From JBAYJM01 sp964350585 (GTDB lineage: Bacteria > Patescibacteriota > Patescibacteriia > 2-01-FULL-39-33), in contig CAYGKC010000016.1 in assembly GCA_964350585.1 (NCBI GenBank), forward strand, positions 1 to 24,441: a stretch of 24,441 nt of DNA. Reading direction: 5' to 3'. Under the pieces are notes generated by a model. That model saw only the letters and a list, made by a program, of their open reading frames with translations. It made no database searches and was not told the DNA's origin. How positions within the stretch are numbered: the first letter of the stretch is position 1; each line of letters starts with the position of its first letter. Positions 21,263-24,441 of the stretch are shown here, in pieces. The position numbers and the translations under genes are program-made.

Positions 21263-21673
21263 TTACCTATAGTGTTCGCAATTCTGCAGGCACGACAAGC
21301 ATGGGATTATTGTCAAGGATCATTCTGGTTTTAAACGACTGGAATTTTACCTTAAAATAATTTCTTGTCTGCAGGGTTGCGAATAGTATTAGGTGGCCTG
21401 TAGGCAACAATTCAATCCAAATTTGTCACCTTCCAAAAAATTTGAGAAAGTTTTTATTAGGGACTTAGGTCCTTATACCTTTCCGCCTTTCTGGCGGATT
21501 CGCTCAGGCGAGCTGTTATGGCTAGGCACGACAAGCATGGGAATTTTTCCAGCAATTTTAGGCTAAGGCTTAAATACTGCTTTATAAAATTTTCTTGCCT
21601 GGCCATACAAGCTCGTCTGGGCTATGCCTACAGGCCATTTGATATTAATAATCCCGATATTCGGGATTTTTTT
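21263..21673 (+). ncRNA. Unassigned ~410-nt structured RNA with twin domains
   Basis: Non-coding gene candidate between its own promoter and terminator. Domain I has a 15-bp helix, 21275-21289 with 21369-21383. A 5-nt bulge GCACG follows, then ACAAG/CTTGT (21295-21299 / 21364-21368). Domain II has a ~26-position helix, 21502-21527 with 21597-21622, with two mismatches, and the same kind of bulge. Both domains carry the identical 19-mer AGGCACGACAAGCATGGGA (21288-21306, 21524-21542) at the bulge and entry to the apical part. A perfect 13-bp long-range helix (21394-21406 with 21625-21637) encloses the centre and domain II. Small hairpins lie at 21461-21472 and 21483-21497. It does not match tmRNA, RNase P, SRP, 6S or riboswitch signatures known to me. 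Confidence 0.8.
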
Positions 21674-21675
21674 AT
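21650..21675 (+). terminator. Intrinsic terminator of the ncRNA
   Basis: AATCCCGA (21650-21657) and TCGGGATT (21661-21668) pair perfectly around TAT, followed by a T-run. Confidence 0.92.
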
Positions 21676-21679
21676 TTGT

Positions 21680-21709
21680 TTGCAAATTAAAATTATGTTA
21701 TTATATATT
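21680..21709 (+). promoter_or_regulatory. Possible promoter of the hsp20 operon
   Basis: TTGCAA (21680-21685), 18-bp spacer, TATATT (21704-21709), placing a start ~9 nt before the ATG at 21725. It directly follows the ncRNA terminator. Moderate match only. Confidence 0.45.
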
Positions 21710-21724
21710 CATAAAGTCTCAAAA

Positions 21725-22135
21725 ATGAATACAATAGTAAGACAAAATAATTTTTTAATTGATCAGAAAGACGTAAGTAATGCGGTGGATGAATGGTATG
21801 CCGGAGAAGGGCAGTTGCTTTGCGACGTTTATGAAAAAGAAAATTATATTATTATAAAATCAACTATAGCCGGAGTCGAATCAAAGGATATAGACATATC
21901 AGTTTCGCATGATGTTTTAACAATTAGAGGAAGAAGAGAGTTGCAAGACGAGGTTTCTGATAATGATTTCTATGTTAAGGAATGTTATTGGGGATCGTTT
22001 AGCAGATCAATTGTTTTGCCTCATGAAATAGATCACAAGAAGGTCAGCGCCAATATAAAAAACGGCGTTTTAACCATTAAACTTCCCAAAAAATACAAAA
22101 CAACTTCAATAAAAATTAGACATTCAAATGGCTGA
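21725..22135 (+). CDS. Small heat-shock protein, Hsp20/alpha-crystallin family
   Basis: A 136-aa ATP-independent holdase that keeps unfolding proteins soluble. The alpha-crystallin domain covers residues ~35-125: DVYEKENYIIIKSTIAGVES (strands 2-3), DIDISVSHDVLTIRGRRE, the strand FYVKECYWGSFSRSIVLP and the family hallmark ANIKNGVLTIKLPK near the end. The frame is open from 21518, but that part would be translated from the structured RNA and terminator, so I start at MNTIVRQ (21725). No SD. The next gene overlaps its last 8 bases, so it heads a three-gene operon. No CIRCE or other heat-shock operator was recognised. Confidence 0.93.
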   Translation: MNTIVRQNNFLIDQKDVSNAVDEWYAGEGQLLCDVYEKENYIIIKSTIAGVESKDIDISVSHDVLTIRGRRELQDEVSDNDFYVKECYWGSFSRSIVLPHEIDHKKVSANIKNGVLTIKLPKKYKTTSIKIRHSNG

Positions 22136-22364
22136 TACGGATATCAAAAACTTAAAAGGAGTTATCGATCGTTTTGAGGGAGACAAAGCTTTCATTAGGC
22201 TTGATGATTCTCAGGAATTAATATGGCCTAAAGAAAGCCTTTCAGAAGGACTTGCAGAGGGATCATCGGTTTGTGTTGTTGTGATGGGCGATAATGATTT
22301 TGATGAGCAAAGAAAAGAAATTGCAAAAAATATTTTGAAGGAAATTTTAAAAGCAGATGAATAG
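22128..22364 (+). CDS. DUF3006-like small protein
   Basis: A 78-aa protein whose N-terminal LKGVIDRFEGDKAFIRLDD matches the pattern of DUF3006 proteins (conserved V-I-DRFEG-x-A, then a short barrel-like region). The C-terminal half is a charged helix (DEQRKEIAKNILKEILK). The function of the family is not known to me. It overlaps hsp20 by 8 bp upstream and vanW by 8 bp downstream, so translational coupling is likely. Confidence 0.75.
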   Translation: MADTDIKNLKGVIDRFEGDKAFIRLDDSQELIWPKESLSEGLAEGSSVCVVVMGDNDFDEQRKEIAKNILKEILKADE

Positions 22365-24261
22365 CGTAAAAGAAGGTTTGGAAAAAATTTTTACTCGGGG
22401 AGAAAATTTGAAATCCCCAAGGTGGTGGCTATTGGTAATAATCCTAGTCGCTTTTTTTATAATTTTTGCTTTAGGATTAATCGGTATAATTGTTTTTGAA
22501 GTCAAATATAAATACGATTTTTTTCCTGGTAGCAGGATAGGCAATATTTCGCTTGAGGGTTTGAAAAAAGAAGAAGCGCTTAATCTTATTACGCCTATTG
22601 TTTCAGAAATAGAAACAGGTGGCATCAAAATTAAGTATGGCGATGAAAGTTTTAGCCTTACTGCTATTGACAGTTTTTCCAGCACTGAATATGTTAGAGA
22701 ATTATATTCATTTGATGAGTATGCAACTATTTATAACGCTTTTGAGCTTGGACATAGTAACAACTTTTTAAGAAACATAAAAGAACAGTGGCAGTTATTT
22801 TGGGGTGGCAAGAAATTTAAGGCGATATATACGCTTGATGAGGAAGCTGTCAAAAATTTGTTAAAATCCCAATTTGGAAAATTTGAAGTAAAGGCGCAGC
22901 AGGCTTGGCCCGAAGTTGTTTGGGAGGAAAATTCTTTTGAGGTTATTGCGCGGGAGGAAACAATGGGAAAAACTTTTGATTATGATCAGGCGCTTGTCGA
23001 ATTAAAAAAGAAATTATCTTTAGTGCAAAAAGGAGAGATTATTTTGATTGAAAAAGTAACTGTACCCGAAGTGAAACTAGCAGACGTTCAGGCGCGAAAG
23101 GGCGATGTGGAATATGTTATCGCTTCTTCAGTGCCGCAATTCGTTTATGGTGAAAAAAATTGGAAGATGGACAAAAAAAAGTTCGCGCGGATGCTGGAAT
23201 TTAATAATAATGATATTACCATAGACTTGAATCTCAACAAAGACTTATTTGAAAAATGGTTTAAAGAAAATATTTCAACTCAAATAGACATAGAACCAAA
23301 AAGCGCGCAGTTAGAAATGAAGGATGGAAATCTTCAGAAAATATCCGCTCATCAGGAAGGTTTAAAAGCTGATATTGATAAGGCAAGAAGTGATGCTAAC
23401 TCGAAATTATTGGCTGTTGATTGGCCGGTTACTGTTAATTTAAATAAAGTACAGCCGGAAGTTATGACTGATAATATTAATGATCTTGGCATAAAGGAAA
23501 TAATCGGTATAGGTGAATCAAGTTTTGCCGGCAGTCCTGCCAATAGGATTCATAATATTAAAAATGGCGCCAATAAGATCCATGGAATGCTGATAAAGCC
23601 TGGAGAAGAATTTTCACTTATTACTGCCTTGGGAGAAATTGAAGCCTCTACCGGGTATAAAGCAGAATTGGTTATAAAAGGTAATAAGACGATTCCAGAA
23701 TACGGGGGAGGTTTATGTCAAATAGGCACAACTGTTTTTAGAGCAGCAATGGGATCCGGTCTTCCGATTACTGAGAGAAGAAATCATTCATATAGCGTGA
23801 GTTATTACTTGGAAGATGGCTTGCCTGGTGTTGATGCTACAATTTATATACCCCATCCTGATGTAAGGTTTGTAAATGACACAGGAAAACATGTTTTGAT
23901 TCAAGCAAAAGTAGAAGGATCCAAAGTTAAGTTTGAATTTTGGGGAACAAAAGATGGTCGTAAAGCTGAGAGGACAAAACCTAAGGTTTGGGATTGGGTT
24001 TCTCCTCCGCTCACAAAATATATTGAAACTGCAGAACTCAAACCCGGTGAGAAAAAATGTACTGAAAGCGCTCATAAAGGAGTAAAAGCGTCTTTTGATT
24101 ATATTGTTACTTTGGCAAACGGAGAGGTGAAGAAACAGAATTTTTACTCTGTTTACAAGCCTTGGCAGGCTGTTTGTCTGATAGGAGTCGAGGCAGAAAA
24201 AAAAGAAGTTGTTGAAGAGGAAAACGTTCCTATTGTAATAGAAGAGCAAATTACGCAATAG
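22357..24261 (+). CDS. VanW-family protein with membrane anchor
   Basis: A 634-aa envelope protein. Residues ~22-50 form one membrane helix (WWLLVIILVAFFIIFALG) after a short basic cytoplasmic tail, so the bulk is extracellular. Two repeats of the peptidoglycan-binding-4 type found before VanW domains fill ~60-350 (SRIGNISLEGLKKEEAL; VQARKGDVEYV). The VanW domain spans ~375-520: SSFAGSPANRIHNI, IKPGEEFSLITALGEI, YGGGLCQIGTTVFRAAMGSGL, RRNHSYSVSYY and GVDATIYIPHPDVRF, all conserved. A G5-like beta region (~545-610) with two cysteines follows. Such proteins are common in Gram-positives and CPR; the name comes from vancomycin-resistance clusters but the biochemical role is unclear. No resistance genes accompany it here. 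Confidence 0.93.
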   Translation: MNSVKEGLEKIFTRGENLKSPRWWLLVIILVAFFIIFALGLIGIIVFEVKYKYDFFPGSRIGNISLEGLKKEEALNLITPIVSEIETGGIKIKYGDESFSLTAIDSFSSTEYVRELYSFDEYATIYNAFELGHSNNFLRNIKEQWQLFWGGKKFKAIYTLDEEAVKNLLKSQFGKFEVKAQQAWPEVVWEENSFEVIAREETMGKTFDYDQALVELKKKLSLVQKGEIILIEKVTVPEVKLADVQARKGDVEYVIASSVPQFVYGEKNWKMDKKKFARMLEFNNNDITIDLNLNKDLFEKWFKENISTQIDIEPKSAQLEMKDGNLQKISAHQEGLKADIDKARSDANSKLLAVDWPVTVNLNKVQPEVMTDNINDLGIKEIIGIGESSFAGSPANRIHNIKNGANKIHGMLIKPGEEFSLITALGEIEASTGYKAELVIKGNKTIPEYGGGLCQIGTTVFRAAMGSGLPITERRNHSYSVSYYLEDGLPGVDATIYIPHPDVRFVNDTGKHVLIQAKVEGSKVKFEFWGTKDGRKAERTKPKVWDWVSPPLTKYIETAELKPGEKKCTESAHKGVKASFDYIVTLANGEVKKQNFYSVYKPWQAVCLIGVEAEKKEVVEEENVPIVIEEQITQ

Positions 24262-24268
24262 TTTTGAC

Positions 24269-24297
24269 TTGACATTTTTTGTATTATTGCTTATAAT
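24269..24297 (+). promoter_or_regulatory. Consensus promoter of tRNA-Glu
   Basis: TTGACA (24269-24274), 17-bp spacer, TATAAT (24292-24297); predicted start near 24304. A small leader hairpin (24307-24313 / 24318-24324) followed by TTTTTATTT lies between promoter and tRNA. Confidence 0.85.
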
Positions 24298-24333
24298 TGA
24301 TGATATTTGTGGTTTATACCGCAATTTTTATTT

Positions 24334-24405
24334 GCCGCCATCGTCTAACGGTTAGGACGCCAGGTTTTCATCCTGGTAATCGGGGTTCGATTCCCCGTGG
24401 CGGTA
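24334..24405 (+). tRNA. tRNA-Glu (anticodon TTC)
   Basis: A complete cloverleaf. The acceptor stem is GCCGCCA with TGGCGGT (the first pair is G-U). The anticodon stem is CCAGG/CCTGG with loop TTTTCAT, anticodon TTC at 24367-24369. The T stem is CGGGG/CCCCG with loop TTCGATT. The D-arm segment TCGTCTAACGGTTAGGAC is typical of tRNA-Glu. The discriminator is A, and CCA is not encoded, so it must be added enzymatically. Confidence 0.95.
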
Positions 24406-24419
24406 CACGTAACTAAAAT

Positions 24420-24441
24420 AGCATCCACGCAAATGGATGCT
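24420..24441 (+). terminator. Probable terminator hairpin after tRNA-Glu, cut by the window end
   Basis: AGCATCCA (24420-24427) and TGGATGCT (24434-24441) pair perfectly around a 6-nt loop. The expected T-run lies beyond the window. Confidence 0.65.

Noticed and set aside
21263..21673. Identification of the ncRNA as tmRNA, RNase P, 6S, SRP RNA or a known riboswitch
   Set aside because: I found no tRNA-like 3' end with TTCGA arm and tag ORF, no RNase P P4 core, no SRP loop motif and no riboswitch consensus I know. This is from memory, so an Rfam search is still decisive.
21518..21724. Upstream extension of the Hsp20 frame to the ATG at 21518
   Set aside because: It would run through domain II of the structured RNA and its terminator. 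The sequence does not resemble Hsp20, and the ATG at 21725 gives a family-length protein.
22357..24261. Vancomycin resistance function
   Set aside because: Only a VanW domain is present. None of VanA/B ligase, VanH, VanX or VanS/R accompany it, and VanW proteins are common without resistance.
24307..24330. Leader hairpin before tRNA-Glu as a regulatory terminator
   Set aside because: The stem is 7 bp with a wobble and sits only just after the start. It may be a processing signal, but nothing distinguishes it from chance.
1..24441. CRISPR array, transposase, integrase or phage genes
   Set aside because: No regularly spaced repeats, no transposase or integrase motifs and no structural phage proteins were seen. 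The repeats found are single palindromes or short tandem copies.

Overview
The window looks like part of a small-genome bacterium of the Candidate Phyla Radiation (Patescibacteria, Falkowbacteria/Parcubacteria-like). The basis is AT-rich housekeeping genes without Shine-Dalgarno (SD) sites, a VanW protein with a single N-terminal membrane anchor, a tRNA without encoded CCA, and GC-rich palindromic repeats inserted in frame in genes. This placement is inference from style and gene content; no marker gene settles it.

Layout. 1-4319 is a minus-strand transcription unit: DEAH-box RNA helicase, an unrecognised 410-aa protein and a 230-aa zinc-ribbon protein. It is driven by a near-consensus promoter (4635-4663) with a long leader holding an attenuator-like hairpin switch. 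4916-8017 carries an unknown 563-aa coiled-coil protein and trigger factor. 8363-9739 carries a Nudix hydrolase and an unknown 301-aa protein. 9803-12301 (minus) is valyl-tRNA synthetase. 12449-13090 (minus) is a stand-alone ppGpp-hydrolase-like HD protein, divergent from 13323-15379, a FadL-type outer-membrane barrel plus a SAM methyltransferase. 15460-17745 is an orphan 7TM-GAF histidine kinase. 17908-20555 holds a deoxycytidylate deaminase, endonuclease IV, a four-helix-bundle protein and a YfcE-type phosphoesterase. 20580-20780 (minus) is a 66-aa orphan and 20850-21089 a DUF167 protein. 21263-21673 is a strong candidate for an undescribed ~410-nt structured non-coding RNA with its own promoter and terminator. 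21725-24261 is an overlapping Hsp20 / DUF3006-like / VanW operon, followed by tRNA-Glu(TTC).

The genes fall into two classes. AT-rich core genes have no SD, and two are probably leaderless. Eight accessory genes (helicase unit, 301-aa protein, HD hydrolase, FadL, methyltransferase, 66-aa protein) have strong SD sites. In hand-counted 60-nt samples the FadL and helicase genes had 47% GC, against 32% for trigger factor and 22% for the kinase. Three of the four accessory units with a visible promoter use almost the same TTGACA/T - 17 bp - TATAAT sequence with TGTGC just before the -10 box. This suggests either an imported or a co-regulated gene set, and a FadL-type barrel is unexpected in a lineage thought to lack an outer membrane.

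The best candidates for something new are the twin-domain ncRNA at 21263-21673, the two-dialect gene organisation, the attenuator-like leader of the helicase unit, and the in-frame palindromic repeats in the endonuclease IV and phosphoesterase genes.
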